From Pseudomonas psychrophila (lineage in GTDB: Bacteria; Pseudomonadota; Gammaproteobacteria; Pseudomonadales; Pseudomonadaceae): a DNA stretch of 64,000 nt. The notes below the pieces were generated by a model that saw nothing but the letters and a program-made list of their open reading frames with translations, did not search any database and was not told where the DNA came from. Shown here piece after piece: positions 1 to 9,358 of the stretch. The position numbers were made by a program, and so were the translations under genes. How positions within the stretch are numbered: the stretch's first letter is position 1; each line of letters opens with the position of its first letter. The stretch covers positions 1 to 64,000 of the forward strand of contig NZ_JYKZ01000013.1 of assembly GCF_001043005.1 (NCBI RefSeq), given 5' to 3'.

Positions 1-185
1 ACGTAGCTGTAGATCTCGGTATACGGCGGGATTGCGACGTCGGCTTCAGCAAAGCTGATCTTCAACACAATGAAGAACGGCAGCATGAAAAACAAAAACA
101 GCCACAGGAATGGAATCCCGATGACCACATGACGGCCACCGGGGGTTATTCGTTGCAGTCGGCGTTTAAGCTTTCGCATGTTCAT
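1..185 (-). CDS. spuG: Polyamine ABC transporter permease (N-terminal part)
   Basis: This is the first 61 or so codons of an inner-membrane permease for putrescine/spermidine import; the rest lies beyond the left edge of the window. The start ATG (185-183) overlaps the stop codon of the ATPase gene, which is typical of translational coupling. The readable N-terminus has a basic stretch (RKLKRRLQR), then a hydrophobic segment containing FLWLFLFFMLP, then KISFAEAD and IPPYTEIY, all characteristic of the PotH/SpuG family. By family knowledge it pairs with a second permease (SpuH), the SpuF ATPase and the SpuD/SpuE binding proteins. The call is firm because of family residues and operon position; only the C-terminal part is unseen. 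Confidence 0.9.
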   Translation of the reverse strand, partial: MNMRKLKRRLQRITPGGRHVVIGIPFLWLFLFFMLPFFIVLKISFAEADVAIPPYTEIYSY

Positions 186-1324
186 GAGCGAAGTACCACG
201 CCGCTGTCGTCTTCCCACCACACGTAGACTTCGTCATCCCAGGTAGGACGCGCGCCACGGCGCTCGGCGTTGGCCACAAAGGACTGCACCAGCTTGCCGC
301 TCGGCAGTTCAACGTAAAACACCGAGTGACCGCCCAGGTAGGCGATGTCATGCACCTTGCCGCGCGACCAGTTGTACTCACACGCCGGTTTCTCGGTGGT
401 GACGAGCATTTTTTCCGGGCGGATGGCGTAGGTGGTGTGTTTGTCTTCCACCGAAGTGCTTACACCGTGACCGACGTAAATGTCGTTCTCCAGTTCCGGG
501 CACTTGATGCGCGCATAGCCTTCAGCGTCGTCGACCACTTCACCGTCGAACAGGTTGACGTTGCCAATGAACTCGCACACCAGACGGCTGACCGGTGTCT
601 CGTAGATGTCGATCGGGCTACCGATCTGGGCAATCCAGCCCAGGTGCATGATGGCAATGCGCTGGGCCATGGTCATGGCCTCTTCCTGATCGTGGGTCAC
701 CATGACGCAGGTCACGCCGACGCGCTCGATGATTTCCACCAGCTCAAGCTGCATCTGCGAGCGCAGTTTTTTGTCCAGTGCGCCCATCGGCTCATCGAGC
801 AGCAGCAGTTTCGGGCGCTTGGCCAGTGAGCGGGCCAGGGCCACACGCTGACGCTGACCACCGGACAACTGATGGGGCTTGCGCTTGGCATACTGGCTCA
901 TGTGCACCAGCTTGAGCATTTCGCCCACGCGGGCATCGATCTCGGCATTGGACATTTTGTCCTGCTTGAGGCCGAAAGCGATGTTCTGGGCCACGGTCAT
1001 GTGCGGGAACAGCGCGTATGACTGGAACATCATGTTGATCGGCCGCTCGTAGGGCGGCATGTCAGTGATGTCTACACCATCGAGGAAAATACGACCCTCA
1101 GTTGGGCGCTCGAAACCGGCGAGCATGCGCAGCAAAGTAGATTTGCCCGATCCCGATCCACCGAGCAGGGCGAAAATTTCACCCTTGTTGATTTCCAGGG
1201 ACACATCGTCCACGGCAATCGTCTCGTCGAATTTTTTCGTGACCCGGTCGATTTTGACCAGCACCTTTTTAGGTGTCTGGTCGCCCTCGAGGGCTTTCTT
1301 ATAGGCGCCGGAGGCAACAGCCAT
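182..1324 (-). CDS. spuF: Polyamine ABC transporter ATP-binding protein
   Basis: This 380-residue ATPase would energise putrescine/spermidine import (PotG/SpuF family). Visible motifs are Walker A GGSGSGKS at about residues 55-62, the Q-loop near residue 101, the ABC signature LSGGQ at 153-157 and Walker B LLLLDEP at 173-179. The last third or so is a regulatory TOBE-type domain, as in other PotA/PotG proteins. It follows the spuE-type binding protein gene by about 70 bases and overlaps the permease start by 4 bases. Gene order matches the P. aeruginosa spu operon. Nothing is missing or unusual. Confidence 0.95.
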   Translation of the reverse strand: MAVASGAYKKALEGDQTPKKVLVKIDRVTKKFDETIAVDDVSLEINKGEIFALLGGSGSGKSTLLRMLAGFERPTEGRIFLDGVDITDMPPYERPINMMFQSYALFPHMTVAQNIAFGLKQDKMSNAEIDARVGEMLKLVHMSQYAKRKPHQLSGGQRQRVALARSLAKRPKLLLLDEPMGALDKKLRSQMQLELVEIIERVGVTCVMVTHDQEEAMTMAQRIAIMHLGWIAQIGSPIDIYETPVSRLVCEFIGNVNLFDGEVVDDAEGYARIKCPELENDIYVGHGVSTSVEDKHTTYAIRPEKMLVTTEKPACEYNWSRGKVHDIAYLGGHSVFYVELPSGKLVQSFVANAERRGARPTWDDEVYVWWEDDSGVVLRS

Positions 1325-1393
1325 TACGAAACTCCCAACAAATTTAGCAGCCCAACCCAGATAGTCGGGCCTTGGATAGGTGGTCTTGCGAGA

Positions 1394-2488
1394 TTACTTG
1401 CCCGTCTTGACCTTGGTCCACGTACGCGTCATCAGACGCTGTATTTTCGCAGGCAACTCGGTTGAGACGTATGTCTTGTCCAGCACCGCCTGAGTGGGGT
1501 AAACCGCTTCATCGCTGCGAATGGACTCATCCATCACCTTGTCGGACGCAGGATTGGGGTTGGCGTAACCGACATAGTCGCTGACCTGTGCAATCACTTC
1601 AGGCTTGAGCAAGTAGTTGATGAACGTGTGGGCCTCCTTGACGTTGCCGGAGTCCTTGGGGATGGCCAGCATGTCAAACCACAGGGCGCCGCCTTCCTTG
1701 GGCACGATGTAGGCGATGTTCACGCCCTTTTTTGCATCCTCGGCACGCGCCTTGGCCTGGAACACATCACCGGAAAAGCCAATCGCAACACAGATGTTGC
1801 CGTTGGCCAGGTCGGAGATGTATTTGGAAGAGTGGAAGTAGGTGACGTATGGACGCACCGACATCAGGGTTGCTTCTGCCTTTTTGTAGTCCTTGGGGTT
1901 GGTGCTGTTGGCATCCAGGCCCAGGTAATTGAGTACGGTTGGCAGCATTTCATCAGCCGAATCCAGGAAGGCTACGCCGCACTTGGACAGCTTCTTCATG
2001 TTCTCGGGTTTAAACACCACATCCCAGGAGTCGATGCTATCGACGCCCAGTGCTTCTTTGACTTTATCGACGTTGTACCCAATGCCATTGGTGCCCCACA
2101 GATACGGCACTGCATATTGGTTACCCGGGTCATTGGCCTGAAGGCGCCTGAGCAAGGCCGGGTCGAGGTTGGAATAGTTCGGCAGCTGCGACAAGTCGAG
2201 CTTCTGAAACGCGCCCGCCTTGATCTGCTTGCCCAGGAAATGGTTAGACGGCACGACCACGTCATAACCGGTACGCCCGGCCAGCAGTTTGCCTTCCAGG
2301 GTTTCGTTGGAATCGAAGACGTCATACACGGGCTTGATGCCGGTAGCGGCCTCAAAATCAGCCAGCGTGTTCGGCGCGATGTAGTCCGACCAGTTGTAAA
2401 TATGCACCGTAGGTGCCGCTTGCACGCTGACGGCGAGCGTCAAACCGGCCCCGACCAACAAGGTCTTGCGAAACAAAGATATAGACAC
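1394..2488 (-). CDS. spuE: Periplasmic spermidine/putrescine-binding protein (SpuE-like)
   Basis: This 364-residue periplasmic solute-binding protein belongs to the PotF/SpuD/SpuE family. A signal peptide covers roughly residues 1-24, ending at VQA before APTVHIYNWSDYI; the motif IYNWSDYI is the family hallmark at the start of the mature protein. The internal blocks YDVFDSNETLEGKLL and FHSSKYISDLANGN also mark the family. It is the second of two paralogous binding-protein genes in tandem, separated by a 267-base spacer with an inverted repeat. In P. aeruginosa the gene here is SpuE, which prefers spermidine. The assignment to SpuE rather than SpuD rests on position, not on ligand residues. 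Confidence 0.88.
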   Translation of the reverse strand: MSISLFRKTLLVGAGLTLAVSVQAAPTVHIYNWSDYIAPNTLADFEAATGIKPVYDVFDSNETLEGKLLAGRTGYDVVVPSNHFLGKQIKAGAFQKLDLSQLPNYSNLDPALLRRLQANDPGNQYAVPYLWGTNGIGYNVDKVKEALGVDSIDSWDVVFKPENMKKLSKCGVAFLDSADEMLPTVLNYLGLDANSTNPKDYKKAEATLMSVRPYVTYFHSSKYISDLANGNICVAIGFSGDVFQAKARAEDAKKGVNIAYIVPKEGGALWFDMLAIPKDSGNVKEAHTFINYLLKPEVIAQVSDYVGYANPNPASDKVMDESIRSDEAVYPTQAVLDKTYVSTELPAKIQRLMTRTWTKVKTGK

Positions 2489-2653
2489 GTGATGGTCCTC
2501 TAAATAGGTGGGCCTGAGTTGCCCGCGTCACACGGCAGTCGAACCGCCAAAGACAAAACCGGCGCGCAACTTACCCTCGATAAACCGACACAGCAAAGTT
2601 TTCCGCGATTAATTACCGTAAAGCCCTGATTTGTATCCGTTTAAACCAAATTT

Positions 2654-2746
2654 TGTAGCCGCTGCTTCAGGCTGCGAGGGGATCGCGGGGCCTTTGGGAC
2701 AACGGGTTGCTACGCAACCCTTCGCAGCCTTCGGCAGCGACTACAC
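2654..2746. repeat. Inverted intergenic repeat, TGTAGTCGCTGCC family (degenerate copy)
   Basis: The left end reads TGTAGCCGCTGC and the right end reads GGCAGCGACTACA, so the outer ends are near-perfect inverted complements. The inner arms CAACGGGTTGC and TACGCAACCC add a second hairpin. The same terminal sequence occurs at 42798-42895 and 63367-63443, so this is a dispersed family. It separates the spuD and spuE genes and may affect mRNA stability between them (inference). Confidence 0.75.
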
Positions 2747-2755
2747 AGCGCTTGG

Positions 2756-3868
2756 TTATTTACCGGACTTGATCTTGGTCCAGCTGCGCGTCAGCAAACG
2801 CAACGTTGTAGGCGGCAAATCGCTGATTGCGTACAGCTTGGCCTTCACTTCATCGGACGGGTAAATGCTCGGGTCGCCAGAGATGTCTTTATTCACCAGT
2901 GGCGTTGCAGCCTTGTTACCGTTCGGGAAACGCACGCTGTTGGTGATCTCGGCCATGATTTCTGGCTGCATCAGGAAATTCATCCAGGCGTAAGCGGCGT
3001 CAACGTTCTCGGCATCCTTGGGAATGGCGACCATGTCATAGAAACTGCCAGCACCTTCTTTAGGTATCACGTACTTGAGCTTGACCTTGTCGCCGGCCTC
3101 TTTGGCACGGGAGATGGACTGCTCAAGGTCACCCGAGTAACCCACCGCGACACAGATGTTGCCGTTGGCAAGGTCGGAGATGTACTTGGAGGAGTGGAAG
3201 TAGCCAACCGAAGGACGAATTTTCAAGAACAGCGCTTCGGCTTCAGCCAGTTGCTTCTTGTCTTGGGAATCAGTCGGGTAGCCCAGGTAGTGCAGGGCGG
3301 CCGGGATCATTTCGGTCGGCGAATCGAGGAAGCTTATGCCGCAGCTCTTGAGCTTGGCAGCGTTCTCGGGCTTGAACAGCACGTCCCAGGAATCGATGGT
3401 GTCGACGCCCAAAGCAGCCTTGACCTTCTCAGGGTTGTAGCCAATACCGATGGTGCCCCACATGTAGGGGAACGCATGTTTGTTGTCTTTGTCGCTGGCA
3501 TCGCCAACGGCCTTGAGCAACGCAGGATCGAGGTTTTTCCAGTCAGGGAGCTTGGAACGGTCCAGCTCCTGGTAAACCCCGGCCTTGATCTGCTTGGCCA
3601 GGAAATTGTTGGATGGCACGACGATGTCGTAGCCGGACTTGCCCGCCAGCAGTTTGGCCTCAAGGGTCTCGTTGCTGTCGAACACGTCGTAGACCACCTT
3701 GATTCCGGTTTGGTCTTCGAATTTTTTAACGGTGTCAGGCGCGATGTAATCGGACCAGTTGTAAATGTGCAGAACCTTGTCCGCAGCTTGAGCTGCCCCA
3801 GCCATCACACCCATCAAGGAGAGAGCGAGAAGTGTCTTGCCAGCTTTTTTAAATCCGGATGCCGTCAT
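2756..3868 (-). CDS. spuD: Periplasmic putrescine-binding protein (SpuD-like)
   Basis: This 370-residue PotF-family solute-binding protein has a signal peptide over about residues 1-28 (ends AAQA before ADKVLHIYNWSDYI). It shares the same blocks as its downstream paralog: YDVFDSNETLEAKLL, WGTIGIGYN, FHSSKYISDLANGN and the C-terminal RSWTKIKSGK. It lies directly downstream of the spuC aminotransferase gene, the position of spuD in P. aeruginosa, where SpuD binds putrescine. Functional distinction from the neighbouring paralog is by synteny only. Confidence 0.9.
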   Translation of the reverse strand: MTASGFKKAGKTLLALSLMGVMAGAAQAADKVLHIYNWSDYIAPDTVKKFEDQTGIKVVYDVFDSNETLEAKLLAGKSGYDIVVPSNNFLAKQIKAGVYQELDRSKLPDWKNLDPALLKAVGDASDKDNKHAFPYMWGTIGIGYNPEKVKAALGVDTIDSWDVLFKPENAAKLKSCGISFLDSPTEMIPAALHYLGYPTDSQDKKQLAEAEALFLKIRPSVGYFHSSKYISDLANGNICVAVGYSGDLEQSISRAKEAGDKVKLKYVIPKEGAGSFYDMVAIPKDAENVDAAYAWMNFLMQPEIMAEITNSVRFPNGNKAATPLVNKDISGDPSIYPSDEVKAKLYAISDLPPTTLRLLTRSWTKIKSGK

Positions 3869-4052
3869 CTGTAATGCTCCAATTGTTCTTTTAAACCACC
3901 GATTCAGCGACCTGATCTCAAGGTGACTAAAGCCGGAGGCTAGTCTGGCAAGATCTGGGGCAGGCTTTCAAGGAAAGAGCCTTGATTCTTAAGGCCCTGA
4001 GCGCAATTGCCTACTTTAAAACCGAAGTTGTCTTGCGCCCAAAGCCTAGCAG

Positions 4053-5417
4053 TTAACCTTGCAATGTTTCCAAGGTCAGATCCAGGCACTTACGCGCCTT
4101 GGTCACCAGTTCGTCGATCTCGTCTTTGCTGATCACCAGTGGCGGCGAGATGATCATGGTGTCGCCGACGGCACGCATGATCAGACCGTTAGCGAAGCAG
4201 AATTGGCGGCAGATCATGCCAACACCACGGCCTTCGTAACGTTTGCGGGTGGCTTTGTCCTGCACCAGTTCAATGGCGCCCAACAGGCCTACACCACGCA
4301 CTTCGCCCACCAACGGGTGATCGTTCAGTTCACGTAAACGCTTTTGCAAATACGGTGCCGTTTCGGCGTGAACCTTCTCGATAATTTTTTCTTCGCGCAG
4401 GATGCGGATGTTTTCCAGTGCCACTGCTGCCGCTACCGGATGACCCGAGTAGGTGAAGCCGTGGTTGAAATCGCCACCTTCGTTGAGCACGGCAACCACT
4501 TCGTCGCGCACGATCAGGCCACCCATCGGGATGTAGCCCGAGGTCAGGCCCTTGGCGATGGTCATCATGTCCGGCTTAAGGTCGTAGAAATCGCTACCGA
4601 ACCACTCGCCAGTGCGACCAAAACCACAAATCACTTCATCGGCAACAAAGAGAATGTCGTACTTGGCCAGGATTTCCTTGATGCGCGGCCAGTAGGTGGC
4701 TGGCGGCACAATTACGCCGCCCGCGCCCTGGATCGGCTCGGCAATAAAGGCACCGACAGTGTCGACGCCCAGCTCGAGGATTTTTTCTTCAAGCTGATTG
4801 GCTGCCCAGATGCCGAACTCTTCCGGGGACATGTCGCCACCTTCACCGAACCAGTACGGTTGAGCGATGTGGGTGATGCCCGGGATCGGCAAGTCGCCCT
4901 GTTCGTGCATGTAGGTCATGCCGCCCAGGCTGGCACCGGCCACGGTGGAACCGTGGTAGCCGTTTTTGCGGCTGATGATGGTTTTCTTGTTGGGCTGGCC
5001 CTTGATCGCCCAGTAGTGGCGAACCATACGCAACATGGTGTCGTTGCCTTCAGAGCCTGAGCCGGTGAAGAACACGTGATTCATGCCTTCAGGCGCGATC
5101 TCGGCGATGGCTTTGGACAGCTCGAGCACCGGCGGGTGCGCGGTCATGAAAAACAGGTTGTAGTACGGCAGTTCGCGCATTTGCTTGCTGGCGGCTTCAG
5201 CCAGCTCGTCACGGCCATAACCGATGGCAACACACCACAGGCCGGCCATGCCGTCGAGAATCTTGTGACCTTCGCTGTCCCACAGATACACGCCCTTGGC
5301 GTGCGTGATGATGCGTGGGCCAACTTCCTTCAACTGTTTGAAGTCGCTGAATGGTGCCAGGTGGTGATCGTTACTCAGTTGTTGCCATTGAAGGGTTTGC
5401 GGGTTCTTGTTAGTCAT
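4053..5417 (-). CDS. spuC: Polyamine/putrescine:pyruvate aminotransferase
   Basis: This 454-residue class III PLP-dependent aminotransferase transfers the amino group of putrescine or related amines to pyruvate. Visible features are the cofactor pocket GSGSEGNDTMLR (about 119-130), the Asp-Glu of ADEVICGFGRTG (about 259-270), and the PLP lysine K289 in TIAKGLTSGYIPMGG. It sits between the gamma-glutamylpolyamine synthetase (spuB) and the binding proteins, 61 bases downstream of spuB. Length and motifs are normal for SpuC. Close relatives act on other omega-amines, so exact substrate range is inferred from the operon. Confidence 0.93.
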   Translation of the reverse strand: MTNKNPQTLQWQQLSNDHHLAPFSDFKQLKEVGPRIITHAKGVYLWDSEGHKILDGMAGLWCVAIGYGRDELAEAASKQMRELPYYNLFFMTAHPPVLELSKAIAEIAPEGMNHVFFTGSGSEGNDTMLRMVRHYWAIKGQPNKKTIISRKNGYHGSTVAGASLGGMTYMHEQGDLPIPGITHIAQPYWFGEGGDMSPEEFGIWAANQLEEKILELGVDTVGAFIAEPIQGAGGVIVPPATYWPRIKEILAKYDILFVADEVICGFGRTGEWFGSDFYDLKPDMMTIAKGLTSGYIPMGGLIVRDEVVAVLNEGGDFNHGFTYSGHPVAAAVALENIRILREEKIIEKVHAETAPYLQKRLRELNDHPLVGEVRGVGLLGAIELVQDKATRKRYEGRGVGMICRQFCFANGLIMRAVGDTMIISPPLVISKDEIDELVTKARKCLDLTLETLQG

Positions 5418-5478
5418 ACAGCTCTCCTTTTATTCAGTAGAGGAGGGGCGCGCCTCCAAGGCGCAGCCCCTCGGCGTG

Positions 5479-6837
5479 TCAGACGGCGAACAGCAGGAAT
5501 TCCCGCTCCCACGAACTGATGACGCGCTTGAAGTTTTCATGCTCGGCACGTTTGACGGCCACGTAGCCTGCAATGAACTTGGTGCCCAGGTACTTCTCGA
5601 CAGTCTTGCTGCTTTCCATGCGGGCCAATGCCTCTTCGAGGGTCAAAGGCAGACGCAAATTACGACGCTCATAACCACGGCCCACTACTGGTGCGCTCGG
5701 GTTGATGCCCTCGACCATACCGATGTAGCCACACAGCAAGCTGGCCGCAATGGCCAGGTACGGGTTGGCGTCGGCGCCCGGCAAACGGTTTTCAACCCGG
5801 CGGTTTTGCGGGCCTGCATCCGGCACACGCAGCCCCACGGTACGGTTCTCTTCGCCCCATTCCACGTTAACCGGTGCCGAGGTGTCCGGCAGGAAGCGGC
5901 GGAAGGAGTTCACGTTCGGCGCGAACAGTGGCAGCAGCTCTGGAATGAACTTCTGCAACCCGCCGATGTGATTGAGGAACAACTGGCTCATGGTCCCGTC
6001 TTCATTGGAGAAGATGTTTTTGCCCGTGTTGATGTCGATAATGCTCTGGTGCAAATGCATGGCGCTGCCAGGCTCACCGGTCATGGGCTTGGCCATGAAG
6101 GTGGCGGCTACGTCGTGCTTGAGCGCGGCTTCGCGCATGGTGCGCTTGAACACCAGAATCTGATCGGCCAGCGACAGTGCATCACCGTGACGGAAGTTGA
6201 TTTCCATCTGCGCCGTGCCGTCTTCGTGGATCAGCGTGTCCAGATCCAGCTCTTGCAGCTCGCACCAGTCATAAACGTCTTCGAACAGCGGATCGAATTC
6301 GTTGGCCGCTTCAATAGAGAAAGACTGACGACCGGTTTCAGGGCGACCGGAGCGACCAATCGGCGGCTGCAACGGATAGTCCGGGTCGTCGCTGCGCTTG
6401 GTCAGGTAAAACTCCATTTCTGGCGCCACAATCGGCTGCCAGCCGTGGTCGGCGTAGAGTTTGAGGACCTTTTTAAGCACGTTGCGCGGCGACAACTCAA
6501 TCGGGTTGCCCTGCTTGTCGTAGGTGTCGTGAATCACCTGAGCGGTGGGCTCAATCGCCCACGGCACCATAAACACTGCGTTCTGGTCAGGACGGCAGAT
6601 CATGTCGATATCGGCCGGGTCCAGAAGCTCGTAATAGATGTCGTCTTCGACATAGTCGCCCGTTACGGTTTGCAGCAGGACGCTTTCGGGCAGGCGCATG
6701 CCTTTTTCAGCAATGAACTTGTTGGTCGGCGAAATCTTCCCGCGAGTAATCCCGGTGAGGTCGGCGATCATGCATTCGACTTCTGTGATCTTGTGGTCTT
6801 TCAACCAATCGGTGAGCTGGTCGAGGTTGTTACTCAT
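5479..6837 (-). CDS. spuB: Gamma-glutamylpolyamine synthetase (glutamine synthetase-like)
   Basis: This 452-residue member of the type I glutamine synthetase superfamily (PuuA/SpuB group) ligates glutamate to polyamines such as putrescine, the first committed step of the gamma-glutamylation pathway. It carries the family blocks GEPGSAMHLHQSI (about residues 256-268), NSFRRFLPD and NRTVGLRVP, and metal-binding glutamates in APEMEFYL. The start ATG at 6837 begins MSNNLDQLTDWLKDHKI, typical of the group. It is 36 bases downstream of spuA. It is distinct from the housekeeping GlnA, which has the adenylylation tyrosine region; no such segment was evident here. Confidence 0.92.
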   Translation of the reverse strand: MSNNLDQLTDWLKDHKITEVECMIADLTGITRGKISPTNKFIAEKGMRLPESVLLQTVTGDYVEDDIYYELLDPADIDMICRPDQNAVFMVPWAIEPTAQVIHDTYDKQGNPIELSPRNVLKKVLKLYADHGWQPIVAPEMEFYLTKRSDDPDYPLQPPIGRSGRPETGRQSFSIEAANEFDPLFEDVYDWCELQELDLDTLIHEDGTAQMEINFRHGDALSLADQILVFKRTMREAALKHDVAATFMAKPMTGEPGSAMHLHQSIIDINTGKNIFSNEDGTMSQLFLNHIGGLQKFIPELLPLFAPNVNSFRRFLPDTSAPVNVEWGEENRTVGLRVPDAGPQNRRVENRLPGADANPYLAIAASLLCGYIGMVEGINPSAPVVGRGYERRNLRLPLTLEEALARMESSKTVEKYLGTKFIAGYVAVKRAEHENFKRVISSWEREFLLFAV

Positions 6838-6873
6838 AAATGCCTCTGGGCTGAGTGTCCTGACTTGAATAAG

Positions 6874-7650
6874 TCAGGCGTTTACTGACGCATCCGCGTC
6901 GCGTTGTGTTGCGCGCCTTCTGCAGGCATCTCCAAATGCCTGGAAGAGGGCGAGATAATTCGGGTTAGAGCTTACCTGCCATTCGGGGTGCCACTGAACC
7001 GCTAAAGCAAAAGCCTTGCCGCCCTCCACCGACACCGCCTCAACCAGACCGTCCGGGGCAATCGCTTCAACCCGCAGGCCCGGCGCTACACGGTCGATGC
7101 CCTGGGTGTGAATCGAATTGACCTCGAACTCCGCCGGCAAGCCCAGGCCTGCCAGGATGCCGCCGGGTTGAACGTGCATGGCGTGGCTCGGCGCGTATTG
7201 CACTTCAACCGGGGCGCTGGGATCTTCGCGATGCTCAATAAAGCCTTCGACTTCGTGCAATTTCTGGTGAAGTGAGCCACCCAGAGCTACATTCAACTCC
7301 TGAAAGCCGCGGCAAATGCCGAGCACCGGAACGCCAGCCGCCAGTGCAGCACGAATCAAGGGGAGGGTAGTGCGATCACGGTCAGGATCATGCAGCGTGC
7401 CTGGCACGCTGGCCGAACCGCTATAAAGATGGGGTTCAATATTGGAGGGCGACCCGGTAAAGAGGATGCCGTCCAGACCGTCAAGAATATCGGTCGGATC
7501 AATCAGTTCCGCCAGGGACGGAATGATCAGAGGCAAGCCTTTGGCAGCCACTGCAACTGCTCGCACGTACTTATCGCCAGTGATGTGATAAGGATGCAAA
7601 CCGATCTGCTTGGTGCAGGCGGTAACGCCGATTAACGGCAGGCGTGACAT
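6874..7650 (-). CDS. spuA: Gamma-glutamyl-GABA hydrolase, class I glutamine amidotransferase-like
   Basis: This 258-residue cytoplasmic hydrolase (PuuD/SpuA family) cleaves gamma-glutamyl-GABA to glutamate and GABA at the end of the pathway. The catalytic triad is visible: Cys113 in GICRGFQELN, and His221 and Glu223 in QWHPEW. It is the first gene of the leftward spu operon, with spuB 36 bases downstream and spuI divergent 278 bases upstream. Length fits the family (about 250 residues). Confidence 0.92.
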   Translation of the reverse strand: MSRLPLIGVTACTKQIGLHPYHITGDKYVRAVAVAAKGLPLIIPSLAELIDPTDILDGLDGILFTGSPSNIEPHLYSGSASVPGTLHDPDRDRTTLPLIRAALAAGVPVLGICRGFQELNVALGGSLHQKLHEVEGFIEHREDPSAPVEVQYAPSHAMHVQPGGILAGLGLPAEFEVNSIHTQGIDRVAPGLRVEAIAPDGLVEAVSVEGGKAFALAVQWHPEWQVSSNPNYLALFQAFGDACRRRATQRDADASVNA

Positions 7651-7928
7651 GTAACACCCCGGTATTATTGCTGTTATGGGTTTGAATCGAGCTTAGCCTT
7701 GTTCATTTTTTTACACAACACCCCCGTAAAAAATACAACACGGCCCGCTCAAGCCTGCGGTCGGCAACAATTGAAACAGGGCAAACACGCCCCAAAAAGC
7801 GTCAAAAATGGCCTTTAGGCGCTTTTTCAGGGCAAAAAAGAGGCTGCTTGACTTCGGTATGCCGTTCGGGTTGACTGAATCCCGTAGCGCTCAATGATTG
7901 ATATTTTTAACAACAAAGGTGTTGCATC
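7651..7928. promoter_or_regulatory. Divergent spuA/spuI promoter region with two inverted repeats
   Basis: This 278-base spacer must hold promoters for both the leftward spu operon and rightward spuI. Two perfect inverted repeats are visible. TTTTTTAC (7707-7714) pairs with GTAAAAAA (7726-7733) across 11 bases, and AAAAAGCG (7794-7801) pairs with CGCTTTTT (7820-7827) across 18 bases. The heptamer ACAACAC is also directly repeated about 20 bases apart (7715-7721, 7735-7741). These are candidate operators or leader hairpins; no regulator is assigned from sequence, and no convincing -35/-10 pair was settled. Confidence 0.5.
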
Positions 7929-9305
7929 ATGTCGGTACCCCCGCGTGCCGTTCAGCTTAACGAAGCGAACGCGTTCCTTAAGGATCATCCTGAGGTTCTG
8001 TACGTAGACCTTCTCATTGCGGATATGAATGGTGTGGTGCGCGGTAAGCGCATCGAACGCACCAGCCTGCACAAGGTCTACGAGAAAGGCATCAACCTGC
8101 CGGCCTCTCTATTTGCCCTTGATATCAACGGCTCAACGGTGGAAAGCACCGGTCTGGGTCTGGATATCGGTGACGCAGACAGAATCTGTTATCCCATCCC
8201 CGACACCCTGTGCAACGAGCCGTGGCAAAAGCGCCCAACCGCGCAACTGCTGATGACCATGCACGAACTTGAAGGTGAACCATTCTTCGCCGATCCACGT
8301 GAAGTACTTCGCCAAGTTGTTACCAAGTTTGACGAAATGGGCCTGACCATCTGCGCGGCTTTCGAGCTGGAGTTCTACCTGATTGACCAGGAGAACGTTA
8401 ACGGTCGCCCACAGCCTCCACGTTCGCCGATCTCCGGCAAACGTCCGCACTCGACTCAGGTTTACCTGATCGACGACCTCGATGAATACGTCGACTGCCT
8501 CCAGGACATTCTGGAAGGTGCCAAAGAGCAAGGCATCCCGGCTGACGCCATCGTCAAAGAAAGTGCCCCGGCGCAGTTCGAAGTGAACCTGCACCACGTT
8601 GCCGACCCGATCAAGGCCTGCGACTACGCGGTACTGCTCAAGCGTCTGATCAAAAACATCGCCTACGACCATGAGATGGACACCACGTTCATGGCCAAGC
8701 CTTACCCGGGCCAGGCGGGCAACGGACTACACGTTCACATATCGATTCTGGACAAAGAGGGCAAAAATATTTTTGCCAGCGAGGATCCCGAGCAGAACGC
8801 CGCATTGCGTCATGCGATCGGCGGTGTGCTGGAGACCCTGCCAGCGCAGATGGCCTTCCTTTGCCCGAACGTCAACTCCTACCGTCGTTTCGGCGCACAG
8901 TTTTACGTGCCGAACTCGCCGTGCTGGGGCCTGGACAACCGTACTGTGGCGATTCGCGTCCCCACTGGCTCGTCCGACTCGGTCCGTATCGAACACCGGG
9001 TTGCCGGTGCCGATGCCAACCCGTACCTGTTGATGGCCTCTGTACTGGCCGGCGTTCACCACGGTCTGACCAACAAGATCGAGCCGGGCGCACCTGTCGA
9101 AGGCAACAGCTACGAGCAGAACGAGCAAAGCCTGCCAAACAACCTGCGCGATGCGTTGCGTGAGCTGGATGACAGCGAAGTCATGGCCAAATATATCGAC
9201 CCGAAATACATCGATATTTTTGTCGCCTGTAAAGAGAGCGAGCTGGAAGAGTTTGAACACTCCATCTCCGACCTCGAATACAACTGGTACTTGCATACCG
9301 TGTAA
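7929..9305 (+). CDS. spuI: Gamma-glutamylpolyamine synthetase paralog
   Basis: This 458-residue glutamine-synthetase-superfamily ligase is divergent from the spu operon, as spuI is in P. aeruginosa. Family blocks are FELEFYLIDQ (substrate/metal glutamates), the GNGLHVHISI segment, NSYRRFGAQF, NRTVAIRVP and RVAGADANPYL. The probable start is the ATG at 7929, eight bases after the ribosome-binding-like AAAGGTG. It resembles SpuB in fold, but its sequence is clearly different, suggesting a different polyamine preference (inference). A strong terminator follows directly. Confidence 0.9.
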   Translation: MSVPPRAVQLNEANAFLKDHPEVLYVDLLIADMNGVVRGKRIERTSLHKVYEKGINLPASLFALDINGSTVESTGLGLDIGDADRICYPIPDTLCNEPWQKRPTAQLLMTMHELEGEPFFADPREVLRQVVTKFDEMGLTICAAFELEFYLIDQENVNGRPQPPRSPISGKRPHSTQVYLIDDLDEYVDCLQDILEGAKEQGIPADAIVKESAPAQFEVNLHHVADPIKACDYAVLLKRLIKNIAYDHEMDTTFMAKPYPGQAGNGLHVHISILDKEGKNIFASEDPEQNAALRHAIGGVLETLPAQMAFLCPNVNSYRRFGAQFYVPNSPCWGLDNRTVAIRVPTGSSDSVRIEHRVAGADANPYLLMASVLAGVHHGLTNKIEPGAPVEGNSYEQNEQSLPNNLRDALRELDDSEVMAKYIDPKYIDIFVACKESELEEFEHSISDLEYNWYLHTV

Positions 9306-9323
9306 GCGATTGCAGTCCAAAAG

Positions 9324-9358
9324 AACGCCGCAGGCCTCACCGCCTGCGGCGTTTTTTT
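9324..9358 (+). terminator. Rho-independent terminator after spuI
   Basis: The arms AACGCCGCAGGC and GCCTGCGGCGTT form a GC-rich hairpin around a short loop, followed by a run of T. It ends spuI transcription 19 bases past the stop codon and insulates the regulator gene that follows. Confidence 0.92.

Noticed and set aside
5407..6888. A 493-codon open frame opposite to spuB
   Set aside because: Antisense shadow of spuB; starts inside the spuB-spuC spacer and has no family features.
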